Positions 1-11,580 of a DNA stretch of 64,000 bases are shown piece by piece. Origin of the DNA: Mauremys mutica (lineage: Eukaryota > Chordata > Testudines > Geoemydidae); the NCBI RefSeq assembly GCF_020497125.1, contig NC_059073.1, forward strand, positions 21,349,225 through 21,413,224, read 5' to 3'. The position numbers were made by a program, and so were the translations under genes. The notes under the pieces were generated by a model that saw only the letters and a list, made by a program, of their open reading frames with translations, did not search any database and was not told the DNA's origin. The first letter of the stretch is position 1; each line of letters opens with the position of its first letter.

Positions 1-83
1 CCTTAGCTAGGTCCTTGTATGAGTTTGTACAGCACTGAGCATAATGGGATCCAGATCTTGGTTGGGTTCTTTGGGTGCTACCT
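1..83 (+). repeat. L2/MIR-type SINE 3' tail, cut by the window edge
   Basis: The stretch carries the tail motif 'gtacagcactgagcataatg' followed by a 'tgggtgctacc' ending. The same arrangement (tgtacagcacctagcacaatggg, then ...taggtgctacc) recurs near 25.4, 33.5, 39.5, 48.0, 54.8 and 55.8 kb. In vertebrates this shape belongs to the L2-derived 3' end of MIR-like CORE-SINEs. The 5' part lies outside the window, so the element cannot be classified further. Confidence 0.5.
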
Positions 84-2070
84 TATGTTGGGGTTCCCCC
101 GACACCTCTTCCACTCAGTTTTCCAAGAACTCAGTTGGACTCCAGTCTCATTACTCTGATTCCTTTATTTGGCATACAGCAAAGCTATGCTGAGGTGATC
201 AGACACAAGCATAGGGCATGGATACAGGGCATATCTTACATCCAAAGTGACACAGCAAACCCGTTCCTTTATAGTCATTTACATATTCCATTGCATTTAC
301 TATACATTGCATCACACATTTTGGGATTGGCTTGGTTACTTTGTAGGAGCCAATCCCTGTATGCTCTGTCCGCTCACTGTCCATGTATGACTTACTCTTT
401 ACCTCCTCTTTACATTCCTGACTTATCATATCCATTGTTATCTTGTCCAGTGTAAATGGTTCTTTGGGTGTTCCCCCTTATTTTAGCTACTACTGTTTTC
501 CAGCCTGCTAATTCATTTACCTCCCTAATCCTGTCTCCTAAAAATTAGGGCCTCACACACGGCTAATTACCCATGTCACATCAGGCCTACACAGTAATTT
601 AAATATTAAATAATAATGGTCATCACTCTTAAATCATGGACCATTTATTTGATAAACTGAATTATTTGTAACAAATTTTCAGATCAAATTGAATTAGAAA
701 TCCATTGTCCATTGCACAAGAATATGTGAATTACATTTGTTACAACTGGGGCATCCAAACATTGACCAGCCAAGCGCTGCAATGGTATCCCTCCAGGAGC
801 CAGAAAGCAACACCTAATTTGTATAAAATACTGAGCATTGAAGACACCTTGATCTTTAACAGACAGGCAGGCCCTGGCTGCTAAGTTCTGATCTGGCTCT
901 GAATCCCCCCAAAGCTCAGAGGTGTGAGAATATCTTTTGTTTTGGTTTAGCTCATTCATCACTTTGACACAGAGGTGTGGCCCAGAAAGTCTACCACTCT
1001 CATGCAGCATGCACTGCTCGGATCAAAGAATCATAGCATCCTAAATTCTGTAGTCTCTGGAAAGCACACTTCCCAGTTAAATATTAGTGTAGCCACGAAC
1101 CACCGTGTAGCACTCCATGTGCTTTGCCAGTATGTAGGATTTGTACTATCACTGCATGGCCCATGATGGTTTGTGAAGATACTGTCATTTCTTGGCCAGA
1201 AGAATCCTGAAGCTTTGAGCTGTGTCACTAGCTCTGTCCAAGAATCACGTGTCCGGTCCACATCCTCTTCTGCACTGAAAATATTTGATGTATATATTTT
1301 TGCTCGCAACCATCTTTTAAATGCCAGTCACAGAGATTTTATCCTAAATCCTCCAGTTGCACTGTTGACTTGGTACAATGGTTCTCAGATGTCTTTTTTT
1401 TAATCCCATCATGTTGGAATTTGATTGCATCATTTCAGCACTTTTCTTTATGCGATTACATGGTATTCTTCTGAAATTTGTTCGGTCCCAGCTCTGCTGG
1501 AGACTGGCTAGTTCTTTCGCGCCACCAAAGAAACTCATGGAAGAATATGTCAGAATGAAATCAAGATACTAATTGCAATGTATATCCCAGCAGAAGAAAA
1601 CACATCTTTGGCTAACTCTGTGTTTCCCTCAGCCTTTCTCGCAAGCAATCTCTGCAATTTTGCTCAGCTCTGAACAAAATGGACTTTGTAAGTCCAGCCT
1701 AGCTGTGATCTGCCATATCATATTCATAGTTGCCAGCTGTTAAATGATATAACCAGATATGCTCATTGCCATTTTTAATGGCAGACACTTTAGAGATTTT
1801 CTCTCTCGCTTTCTCACACTGTAAGCTAAACATTTTCTGCAGATAGTGTAATGTTTCTACAGCAGTGGAGATGATTAACGAAAATATACCATTACACAGT
1901 TTACTTCCAGAGTTCTGCAAGATTGTGTGGGAACAAACCAAGACAAAGTCAGGCCAGTATTACAATCTGAGATCTAAAATCTTTTTCACACACTGAGCTA
2001 TATTGTTTGCCTCAATGCAGGTGTGATACTCGGAGCTAAGTTGTACACATATAGCAAGATAAAAGTTTTT
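84..2070. other. No recognised feature
   Basis: AT-moderate sequence with only short frames that overlap on both strands. I see no repeat signature, exon-like frame or RNA gene. Confidence 0.5.
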
Positions 2071-2074
2071 CTGA

Positions 2075-2236
2075 GGAAATGTTCAGCTTTTATCAAAAAA
2101 ACCCAAACTCAAACCCCAAAGTTTTCAGCTCAAAACTTTTCAATTATTTGACTAAAAGTCAAAATTTTCCATGGGATTTTTTTTTATTTGTTGAAATTTT
2201 TCCACAAAAAAGAAACCCATTTTCTGACCATCACTA
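2075..2236. repeat. A/T-rich 'gaaaattttc'-type interspersed repeat (uncertain)
   Basis: A run of alternating A-tracts and T-tracts (aaaaaaaccc, caaaacttttca, tcaaaattttcc, gaaatttttcc) that ends near 'ctgaccatcactagtgcc'. Similar patches occur at 21290-21715 and 49180-49275. This resembles an old DNA-transposon family whose ends read 'gagctggtcgaaaa'. The assignment is weak because no target-site duplication is visible. Confidence 0.3.
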
Positions 2237-2817
2237 GTGCCAATCCTGGTTGGGGCTACTAAGTAGTACAGGAATACAAATCACTGATAGTAATCCTAAT
2301 ATTATTACTACCTGTCTTGTTTTGTTAGTTCTCTTTATGTTCCCTACCAATACTACCCACTGTGTCACCTACTTACCTCTATGGGTGCAATTTCAAAGCT
2401 CAGCGAAGTGCAACAAAGTCAAGGTACAAAAATGAGGTGTCTGTAAGGCAGGATCAGTGGAGGAAGCAAAGAATGGAGAAGGAAGAGAAGTGAGGAAGAA
2501 AGAGGAGCTACCTTTGACATTCCATGCTTACCAACATGTGGATTTTTCAGGGGTACTGCCTAATGCTGTGTAGTTGGTTTAAAAAAAAAAAGGACACAGT
2601 GTATGTTAGACTTAGATAGAGAAAAAGCTGAATCAGAATCCTGGCTCTAAACTCACCCCAATGGGAAGGTGTTTGAAATTTGGATATAAGATCCAAATGA
2701 TGTGGGTGGAGATGATCTCTGCTAAGAATGTTAGGGGGAGTTGTGAATTTAAGCCTGCGGGTGGTTCTGGAAAGGAGCAAGGAGCTTGGTGTCATGTTAG
2801 TGACTTTTGCTGTCTAA

Positions 2818-3113
2818 GGGCTAGTCTACACTTACCGTCCAGGTCGACGCGGTGAGTTTGACTTCTCGGAGTTCGAACTATCGCGTCTGATCTAGACGCG
2901 ATAGTTCGAACTCCGGAAGTGCCGCGGTCGACTCCGGTACTCCACCACTGCAAATGGCGGTGGCGGAGTCGACCTTGGAGCCGCGGAGTTCGACCCCGCC
3001 GCGTCTGGACGGGTGAGTAGTTCGAATTAGGGTACTTCGAATTCAGCTACGCTATTCACGTAGCTGAATTTGCATACCCTAATTCGAACCCCATTTTTAG
3101 TGTAGACCAGGCC
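2818..3113. mobile_element. Harbinger-like palindromic MITE with TAA target duplication
   Basis: A 296-bp element with terminal inverted repeats: left gggctagtctacact, and right ggcctggtctacact when read on the minus strand. It is flanked by a 3-bp direct repeat TAA (2815-2817 and 3114-3116). The interior is rich in long palindromes: gacgcgatagttcgaact faces its complement across 'tgatc', and 'cagctacg' pairs with 'cgtagctg'. It is CpG-rich compared with its surroundings. A TWA duplication with GGGC-type ends fits PIF/Harbinger, and there is no coding capacity. Relatives lie at 19851, 31467 and probably 63894. Confidence 0.75.
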
Positions 3114-3116
3114 TAA

Positions 3117-6100
3117 CTGGTCTCAGGTATGATCTTCATCAAGTTAAGGAGACCCTTAGTGCTGTGTTCCTCTTTTTTAGATGTTATTCCTGCTACTAGG
3201 CAGGACTAATTTGGCAGCAGCCAGCAGCGCTTTCATGAAGGCAGGGTTAGGTTACTCCCTTGTCCTGCTTGTTACTTCTGACCTTACTCCAATACTCACA
3301 AACCTGCATTGGTTATGCATGGCCTTTGTGTGCAGATCTTCTGTTTGGCGCACCACAAGTAGACCAGGGCCCCATTATGCTAGTTACTTCCATCTGATCT
3401 CTCCTGCCTTTTCTTTCCTATGGTTCCTTATACCTGTGGCTTTGCAGCTTATTAGGCACAGAATATCAGCTCAGTTTGACACTCCGGGAGCAACAATTTA
3501 CATTTTTCAGGTGATTTCTCAGATTTTTTTTCTTGGCTCTTTGAAGTCCAGAGCATAGATACTTTGGCCATCTCAACATTTCATGATGACATAGGACTGA
3601 AGAACACCCAGCACAAACTTTCTTAATTTTTAAACGTAGGGAATAAGCAGATCATGGGACAACCAGAATCTGGCTTTGTTTTTTTCACTGACTAAGGGTT
3701 AAGAGTGGGTAATGTTTGGCTTCTCTCTCATTTTGTGTCATCACATCATGACGTGCCAGAATGTATTGCATTAAATGGCATCAAACAGTCATGGAATGTG
3801 ACACGATAACATGTCAGGTAATGTATCTAACCCCCTTTCATAACACGAAGCATTCAAAGATAAAAGGGGATCAAAATTCATCTTTTCTGATTCCATTTTA
3901 TCAGTCGATCTAAAGTGAAGCAAGTGCCTTAATTATTTGCATGGTGGTTCAGGTCCCAACTGTGCATGGGGAAACGCTGGCGTTATGATTTGGTAACATT
4001 TGACACCTGCTTTGCACAGATGTGGATGGCTGCAAAAGGTGCATCATAGTGAAGAATTAGTCTCTGAAGGGTGACAACATGAAGAAAAGCTGGTGGAAGA
4101 GAGGGGTGCCTAACAGGGTTGATTCCCACCCTATATCACCACTCAGTAAAATTCAGGGTAGGAATCCTTTGTGGAGCACAAAGAAGGGTTATAAAACAAA
4201 CCAAAACATTCAACAGTTTTAACTAAGGGCTTGATTTAAAGTGCAGTAAGTTAATAGAAAGAATCCCATTGTCGTCAATGGGCTATGGTTCAGTCCAAGA
4301 TAGTAGTAGGATTCAGGTGATGTCATGTTATTGTACATATGAGAGCTGGTGGAATAATGTAAAAAGCCTGTCTACCCACAGCTTGCTGAATAAGCAACAG
4401 ATCTGGCCTGTTTATATTCCCTTTGTTGTTTGCTTTTCCTGAATAATGTTTTTGTTTGTATGAATGTTTCCTGAACTGCAACATTTGGGCCCAAAACTGA
4501 GGTGTAATCAAAGAATTGGATGAGTTTTGGCACAGAATGAAATTCATTCTGGGTGCAAACAAATCTGGTTTGAGGCTGTACTTTAAAAAGCATAAGTTAT
4601 CAAATCAAATAACAGAAAAAATATCACGTAACTCAGGGGACCAGTCACACAACTTGATGAGCCAATTCCAAATGAATTGATGGAATTCTTGCTACAAACA
4701 ATTGGAGAAATATCTGTCTGTGTAATACATTTTCAAAAAGGAGGTTCAGAAATCTGGAGATTTTATGCCTTAACTTGGCAAAGCAGGGTTTGTGGATAGT
4801 TCGCATCACTGTGCCCCTACTACAGGTGGGATTACCACTGCCAGCAACCTTTGCCACAAATTGAGTCCTGTGTATTATACGCTAGTATTATATTCCCTAT
4901 GCTTCTGTTGTGCTGTGATAAATTAGCATTATTTTTAAGGCATTCCATGAAAGGGCTTGTGCATTGTGCTGGAATGTTGTTGTCAGAGTAGTGCTGCAGT
5001 TGTGTATTAATCTTTCAGTGTCCAAAACCTCTGTTCTCAGTGCAAACTTCAGTTTCTCAAACCAGTCTCTAGGTCAGTTCATTTGACTTTTGAGTAAAAG
5101 TTCAGGTCAGTCATTTTTTTGATGCAAACTGATTACACATCCCTCGTCAGCACAAATCTTAGGGAAAGGGTACTCATTAAACATCTGCTGCAGCAGCTCC
5201 GTTTCTTGTGGCAGGAAACTGCGTTCCCATCATTTGGCTGCAGCTCTCCCTGGCAATGTCACAAGTTTGCATAGTGGGATGATGTGGCAGCCAAGGATGA
5301 TTGAGAACCATCGCATCTTTCTGAGACACGGGATGGGAAGGAGCTGCTGAGTACAAGGGTGGAATCAGCGGCAAGAAAAGGGGATTTGGCTCTTGTACCT
5401 CAGGATAATATCTTCAAAGTGTTGCACCTCATCTCTTGGATCTGAGGACAGGGAAGATGCCATGCATAGGTTCAGGATGTTGGAGAAAGGATCAGTATGT
5501 ATTTCCCCACCCTGCAAAATCACAGCCAAGATATCTAGGGAGTTAAAATCCACCAACAGTAGATGCTAGCACCCAAATGAGTAATTAATGTTTGAAGCTC
5601 AGTCTACAGTGCAGCCAATGGACACACCTAGAATCCCCAAAAACCCAGGCACCCAGGTAAGTAAAAACATGCCCTCAGACAGATCACTCTAGCTATAATT
5701 AGATGATATTGTCACTCTAAAGTTAGACAGAGAACAATCACGCCAGACAATCCTCAGGACAGAGTTACCCCCTGTCAATCTCTTTGTTCCCACAGTACAA
5801 CATTGTGCATATGTCAGACTTTCTGAACTGGGTGTTTTCATCTGTTTGGAGACGAGAGCCTTTCTGCTGCCAAAGCACAGCTTGGTCCAAACCAGGGCAG
5901 TTGATTTGTGTGGGACGGGGGTGATGGGTGGGGCTGCAGTTCCTTTTATCAACCCTGGAATTAAGATGGGGGAAAATTCACAATGGAATTGCTCTGCAAA
6001 CACTTATTTAAAGCAGAGAATGAATTCTACGAAATGGAAGCCTTTTGTACACACAGTTCCCATGGGCTCTATTGGGGTTTTAGGCCACAGGCCTATGTCA

Positions 6101-6945
6101 AGGGCAGGCGCAAGGTCCCCAGGAAGCATTAGGGCCTTAGGGAGAAACGATGCCTCCCAAGGTGCATGGCATGCAGAGGGAGAACGCTTCATGTTACACT
6201 CCTGCAAGGAGGAAGTGCATGTTCCCCTCCAAGGTCGACAGCGACTCTGGCCATTGAGAGTGGCAGGGAGGCAGGACCCTGAGGGCAAGCACTGAGCAGT
6301 GCCTGCATGCGGAAGGGACCCCACTTGTAGCCTTTCCATGGCAGTGATGGTGGGGCTTAAAGTGGAGAAAAGGCACCTTATCACCTCTCTGTACTCAGGC
6401 ACACCTGCATGGGGACTGCAGTCTGGCCTCATGGTGGGGCGACATTTTCTGTGAAAGGCAACTGGGCTCAGTTTCCTAATATCACCTGCTATTGCCTTGT
6501 GGCCCCAATACTGCTTGCTTTATTCCTGCGAGTAGGTTTATGCAGGTGCAACATACCCAAAACAAGAGCCAGGCCAAGGGATCAAAATAAGGTTTAAGGG
6601 GGCACCTAAGTGGTGCCTAGGTACATTCACTGTGTCGGAGAAGGGAAGGAGAGGAAAGGGCATAAAGATTGGGAGGAAGTGAACAAACAAGAAAGCACAT
6701 GCAGAACTTTTAAGGGGATTGGTGAGTTCTATTTAACATACCCACCTTTATTTGGCTGTAGTTTCTTGTATTTCCGTACATCTGAGGCAAAGGGCTGGGT
6801 TCTTGATCCCTTGTATTATGGTGTTTGTGTTGCTGGATTCTGCAGTTAAATAACTGCAGAAGAAGATGGAGAAAATCTTACACTTGGTGGATGGGGACCC
6901 AGCAGCCACCCTTCCCTTGCTACCTCACCCCTAACAACTCATATA
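3117..6945. other. No recognised feature
   Basis: Mostly single-copy-looking sequence. Frames of up to 149 codons near 5.8-6.4 kb run on both strands of the same bases and have no recognisable domain, so I treat them as chance frames in a slightly GC-richer patch. Confidence 0.45.
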
Positions 6946-6947
6946 GG

Positions 6948-7015
6948 GCCTGATCCAAAGCCAATAGAAGACTCCCATTGACTTCAACGGGCTTATGATC
7001 AGGGACCTGGAGACT
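6948..7015. repeat. Short palindromic repeat centred on a cattgacttcaa motif
   Basis: It reads 'gggcctgatccaaagccaat' and then 'cccattgacttcaacggg'. It is one of many short copies in this window of an imperfectly self-complementary family with ends resembling gggcctgattc and a centre cattgacttcaatg. Confidence 0.4.
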
Positions 7016-8850
7016 TGTCCCTTGACATTTAAAAGTAAGTGTTAACAACTATGCATGGATCCCAGCATGAGCACCTTGGCTGTACGCTCGGAGCAGACAT
7101 GGCTGATGGCTGTCTGAAAATTTAGGAGGAAGCAAAGAACCATTTTGAAGACTCTCCCCCAAATCCAAAGGCTGATTCCAGACATAGTGGTATGATCACA
7201 GGGTGTGGAAGGAAAATGTTGTTTTACAGCCCCCTCCCATCATGTTAGCTCACGTTCTTTTCATTAGATAATGTTCCCCTTAACCTCCAACTTCAGGTCA
7301 ATCGATGGGGAACTACCGGTATATTCCCCCTTGGTCCTGTATTGCTATTGGCTTCCAAGCCAGTCAATATCTATTTGAATGTGAGTGTCTCTGTATGCAA
7401 AATGAACTCTGTGTAATTGTCTCTTTGTATTAGCAACATCAAGGGATATAAGAAAATCACAAAACAGATTAAGTGCAAAGAAAAACTCTCATTGGACAAC
7501 ACCACATGAAATATGACACAGGCCCAAGTGTTGAGGTCCTGTTATGCATTCCCCATTCTATTGGCTTGAAGGGGAGTTGTCAGAGGCTCAGTACCTTTCA
7601 GGATTTGTCCCAGAATGGTTATATTGTGATATGCATGTGTACATGAAAATATAGCAAATTCAACGTGTGTATATTGCACCTTATTGTGCAGATGCCATAA
7701 AACATAGACCCAGGGCAAAATTGTGCCCTCATTTACCCTTCTCTATCCCTTCTCTATTGACTTTAGTAGCATTGCACAGGGTAAATGAGAGCAGAATGTG
7801 ATCGATTACATTTGCATTAACGTAGCAATAAAAAAAATCAGCCAGATACCCTGCACTGAAACTGAAGATAAACAAGCCTGAACAGAGAACCATACAACCA
7901 CTCACATAGTCTAAGCTATGCATGTGGAATTCACACACTGTACCTGACACAAACCATCACTTCCCCATAATCCAGGATGCTATACTGAACAGGATCTGGT
8001 TTTTAAAAAAAGGAAAATAAATAACATGAGATGGAGTTGGGGGATAGATTATATCTGATTTACAGATGAGACAGAGTCTTTGTTTGAGAGTGAGCTGTTC
8101 TCAAACGGATTCTTTCTCTCAATTTTCTCAATTAATTATGGCGGAATACAAGCAGTTCATGAACTTCTTTTATGCATATATTTCCTAATGGAGGCTGGGT
8201 CATTAGGCACTCAATGGTCTGTTACATTACGGTAACCCAGTGTTATTTGATCATGGATTTTTTTTCATAGATTGACAGTTTATTGTATTGTTCTCCCATA
8301 TCCGCTCTGCTCTCTGTCTGAGGGTTCTGGAGCTATGCCGTGGCTATAATGATATCCCATTCATTCCAAGTGTGCTGTAAATTTTTTTTTCTTCTTGCAA
8401 CCTAATGCCACCTCTTGCTCTTTGATTCTAGCTGCATTCTTACTGGATTAAGGGTTTTCTGTTTCCTGGAAGGAATAAAATAAAGCTATCCAAGTCAGAG
8501 CAGTAGGAAGGCTCTCTTTAATGGGAGTTTTTATGGGATATATTTTCACCTCATTTAGCTCTTATTTCAGCATGGTTCTGTCATCAATCTGCACACCTGA
8601 AGGAAATGAGAACATTATGGGACTGCCAAGGAGAATCTTTGCATTAAAAGGCAATATGAAAACAGAGCTCAAGCAATGGTGATTGTTACAGAAAATAAGG
8701 TCTCAATACAATTCCCATTGATGTGAATGTAAATATTCTCACTGATTTCAGTGAGCTTTGGAGAAACCCTAATAAACTGTTCCATGAAAATCTTTCATTG
8801 AACTGACACAAGAATTATGCGCCGAGTGTTGCATTTTCTTTATAGATTAA
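7016..8850. other. Little recognised; two small palindromic repeat copies
   Basis: Copies of the 'cagggcaaaattgtgccc' type (about 7708-7800) and the 'cccattgatgtgaatg' type (about 8698-8770) are visible. Otherwise I see no gene, RNA or transposon boundary. Confidence 0.4.
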
Positions 8851-8854
8851 TATG

Positions 8855-8945
8855 TTCATATATTTTTAAGGTCAAAAGGGATGACGCCGATCTTCTAGTC
8901 TTACCTCTGGAATAACACACGATATAGAATTTCAGCAAGTAGCTC
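8855..8945 (-). mobile_element. CR1 LINE 3' fragment
   Basis: On the plus strand it reads 'ttaaggtcaaaagggatgac', then 'tcttctagtcttacctctgg' and 'aataacaca'. This is the reverse complement of the CR1 3' region, whose signature is 'aaggccagaagggaccatta...atctagtctgacctcctg'. It is short, degraded and 5'-truncated like most CR1 copies. Confidence 0.65.
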
Positions 8946-8950
8946 AAGTA

Positions 8951-9025
8951 TCAGGGGGTAGCAGTGTTAGTCTGTATCCACAAAAACAACCAGGAGTCTG
9001 GTGGGGCTCCTTTACTTTTTAAATC
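8951..9025 (+). mobile_element. Penelope-like terminal repeat fragment
   Basis: It begins 'tcagggggtagcagtgttag' followed by 'tctgtatccacaaaaacaac', and matches the left end of the fold-back element at 46574 (tcagaggggtagccgtgttag). It breaks off in 'gctcctttactttttaa'. It directly abuts the CR1 fragment to its left. The family assignment rests on my recollection of the terminal sequence of turtle Penelope-like elements. Confidence 0.5.
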
Positions 9026-9088
9026 AGAATGCCGTGTGGTACTAAATCATTAACTCTCTGCTATACTTCTAGTAATAACAAAAAGCAG

Positions 9089-9169
9089 CAGAGACAAGGT
9101 GGGTGAGAACATCTTTTATTGGATCAACTTCAGCTGGTGAAAGAGGCAAGCTTTCAAGCTACACAGAGC
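9089..9169 (-). mobile_element. Penelope-like terminal arm, inverted, left half of a split fold-back
   Basis: It reads 'agacaaggtgggtgagaaca', 'tcttttattggatcaacttc' and 'ggcaagctttcaagctacac'. I recognise this as the minus orientation of a turtle terminal repeat that continues with a '...cctgaagaagagctctg' hammerhead-like segment. Its partner in the opposite orientation is at 9972-10052. A 9-bp direct repeat, aaaaagcag (9080-9088 and 10057-10065), flanks the whole composite, suggesting one insertion unit or an insertion that was later invaded. Confidence 0.5.
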
Positions 9170-9971
9170 AAGGGAGTCGGAGCATTCCCAAAAGTGGGGG
9201 GACTGGTGGCTGGGGACCCCACCCCTCCAAGGCCCTGCCCCCCCAGGCGAGGCCCTGTCCCCAGCCAAGCCAGAAGCTGAATCAGGGCTGCGGAGCCCGC
9301 TCTCCTGTCTGCCCGGGGAGGGGTGAGGCCAAAAGCAGCCCACTGCCCGTGGCCCCATCCCCTCGGTCCTCCACCCAGGGCCTGTGGAGGGACCCAGGCT
9401 CCCCACAGCTGCCCACGTGGCTCTCCCCAACCCAGCTCCAGTCAGGGGGCAGGGCCTCGGAGCCACAGCCTGGCCATGATAAGAGCTGTGTGGGCAACTG
9501 TGGAGAGCCACAGCGGACCCTTCACCTGCCCTAGGTGGGGGGCCTGCCTAGAGGAGCCCCTGGCCCATGTCTCCACCCCAGGCAACCCTGCCCAGGGCAG
9601 GTGGGGGGTCTGCAGTTCTCCACAACTGCCCATGCAGCTCTTACCATAGCTGGGCGGCGGCTCCGAGCTCCCCCCACCCCCAATCAGAGCCAGGTTGGAG
9701 TAAGAGCCCCGTGGGCAGCTGTGGTGAGCCAGTGCGAAGCTGCAGACCCTGCACCTGCCCTGGGCTGGGTGGGAAGCCTGGGGGGCGGGGACACAGGCCA
9801 GGGGCTGCTCTCAGCCCCCTTCCCCCCCCCGCACTGCGGGCAGGTGGAGGCTCCGTGCGGCTCCCGCAACTACCTGAGCTCCCCAAACGGGCTCCACCGG
9901 CTGCTGATCTGGCCGGGGGGTGGGGAAGAGGAGAGGAAGGGTGCAGGCTCTGCTTCAAAAAGTGGGAGGTC
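9170..9971. repeat. GC-rich degenerate array with a unit of about 220 bp
   Basis: An 800-bp, strongly GC-rich block lies between the two Penelope-like arms. The motif gtgggcaactgtgg/gtgggcagctgtgg occurs at 9490 and 9711, about 221 bp apart. Its reverse complement, ccacagctgccca/ccacaactgccca, occurs at 9403 and 9620. Each unit therefore contains an inverted repeat. The edges carry similar direct motifs, 'aaaagtgggggga' (about 9190) and 'aaaaagtgggagg' (about 9957). All reading frames of this block are open on both strands because of composition, so I do not read them as genes. Confidence 0.6.
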
Positions 9972-10056
9972 TTCTCCTTTCCCAGACCTGAAGAAGAGTT
10001 TGTATCTCTAATATCCTGGGACTGCCATAGCTACAACAACACTGCAAAGAAAGAAA
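9972..10056 (+). mobile_element. Penelope-like terminal arm, right half of a split fold-back
   Basis: It reads 'ctttcccagacctgaagaag', then jumps to 'tatctctaatatcctgggac' and 'ctacaacaacactgc'. In the full-length family a segment with a ctgaaga...gaaa core would lie between these parts, so this arm has an internal deletion that removes most of the hammerhead-like region. It ends at the right-hand copy of the aaaaagcag direct repeat. Confidence 0.5.
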
Positions 10057-10067
10057 AAAAAGCAGAA

Positions 10068-10535
10068 TGATTTTAATACCCTTACGTTTGTATGGTATAT
10101 CTTTGAGCTAGAAATAATGGGGGTAGCGGGGGTGGGTGCAGGAGGGCGGGGAGGAGTGAACCTGAGCATTTTTTTCATTTGAATAATAAATAAAGTGATT
10201 TATTCAAAGCACACACACACCAATAACACACAGACCTACAGTGCTGAAAAAAATAACACAAACAAAACATTTTGTAGTTTGGAAGCTTCCAAACTGTTAG
10301 TGGATTTTTTTTACCCATTTGCATGTGAGCATTATCTTTAAATGTGTGACTCAAGTTAGATTTTCAGAGACTAGCAGAGCAAATCACACACAGTCCCTGA
10401 TTCAGAGTAATGCACGTGCTTCTGAGGTTTAAATCTGTAAGGTGCTGGGCACTTCCTGAGCAATCTCAACACTCACTGAATTCAATGGACATTGAGGGTA
10501 CTCAGCAGCTTGCAATACAGAAGCCCTTGTTCCTC
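10068..10535. other. No recognised feature apart from a short CA run
   Basis: A short (CA) tract lies near 10210-10221. Nothing else was identified. Confidence 0.4.
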
Positions 10536-10539
10536 TGTA

Positions 10540-10658
10540 GGGTGACCAGATGTCTTGATTTTATAGGGACAGTCCTGATTTCTGGGTCTTTTTCTTACAT
10601 AGGCTCCTATTACTCCCCACCCCCATCCTGATTTTTCACATTTGTTGTCTGGTCATCC
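10540..10658. mobile_element. Short MITE with TA target site (Tc1/mariner-like)
   Basis: A 119-bp element with ends gggtgaccagatgtc and, reading inward from the right, ggatgaccagacaac. It is flanked by TA on both sides (10538-10539 and 10659-10660). The interior 'gattttatagggacagtcct' is a sequence I associate with a high-copy turtle MITE. The TA duplication fits the Tc1/mariner superfamily. It has no coding capacity. Confidence 0.6.
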
Positions 10659-10664
10659 TATTCC

Positions 10665-11400
10665 TATTCCTCCGTGAATTTTTTTTTAATCGTACTTCTA
10701 TGCAGAATATTTAACTCTCTTAGCTGTATGTCAACCAGAAAGAGAGAAAGTATCAGCAATCAAAAAAGACGTCCCTCAGCTCAATGCAGGTTTGGGAAAT
10801 AGTGAATCTGCACAGTCTACTTATCATCTGCCTGCATATTCTAAAGTTTGCTAGAGATCTCCCTGCTCTGACAGCGCTGAAACCTGCATGATGAAAATGT
10901 ATTGGCAAGAGCTTTGTTATACAAAGTATTTTTATCACTAGTTCCCAAACAGACATTGGGAAACTTTTATTTTCCCTTTTGCGGTTTGAGACTGAAGAGT
11001 TCAGTCCTCTTTTGGATGTGCAGGCGGAAGAAAACTGCCCTGGTTTCACTTTCAATTATGACCCCAATCCTTGAGGATGGTTTAACCAAGGTTTCTGAAC
11101 CTTTTGGAGAGCTTAGGTTGAGTTTTGAACAAGTCCCACCAAGTTTCAAGCCAATTTAGGCAAAATTTTGAGCAAGTTTCAAGTGGTTCTGATGAGCTGA
11201 TTTATAGTTTTGGGTGGAAATCATGTAAAATGTGGTTTTGGCTGAGCTTCTATTTGTGATTTTTAGTTCCTGAAATTCAAAGCAAAATTCAGGAGATGCA
11301 GACCCTTATGAATTGAATATGTTAAATATTGTCCTAACCTCATGTGAACCCAGACTGGTGACTCTTTTTTGGGGTCTTATAAAAAAATAGGTCTATCTCC
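10665..11400. other. No clear feature; possible A/T-rich repeat remnant
   Basis: From about 11040 to 11300 phrases such as 'gttttgaacaagtcccacca' and 'ttttgggtggaaatcatg' hint at the A/T-rich family seen at 2075 and 21290. I cannot delimit an element. Confidence 0.3.
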
Positions 11401-11408
11401 ACATATAT

Positions 11409-11580
11409 CTCATAGAGCTGGAAAAGACTCTGAAAGGTCATTGAGTTGAGCCCCTAGCCTTCACTAGCAGGACCAAGTACTGATTTTTGCCCCATAGCCC
11501 TAAGTGGCCCCCTCAAGGCTTGAACTCACAATCCTGGGTTTAGTAGGCCAATGTGCAAACCACTGAGCTATCCCTCCCCC
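11409..11580 (-). mobile_element. Cry I-type tRNA-Lys-derived SINE
   Basis: On the minus strand it starts 'gggggagggatagctcagtg'. The A-box-like TAGCTCAGTGGTTTGCAC lies at 11553-11570, and a B-box-like GAGTTCAAGCC at 11517-11527. The 3' end is '...ccagctctatgag'. A 7-bp direct repeat catatat flanks it (11402-11408 and 11581-11587), consistent with target-primed insertion. This Pol III SINE family is characteristic of cryptodiran turtles and is the best clue to the source organism. Confidence 0.88.

Noticed and set aside
5846..6432. Frames of 149 and 142 codons on opposite strands
   Set aside because: They use the same bases in both directions, have no recognisable domain and no convincing exon borders.
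9103..10070. Overlapping frames of 131-167 codons on both strands
   Set aside because: They lie in a GC-rich array with a unit of about 220 bp, are open on both strands at once and show no domain. They are a composition effect.
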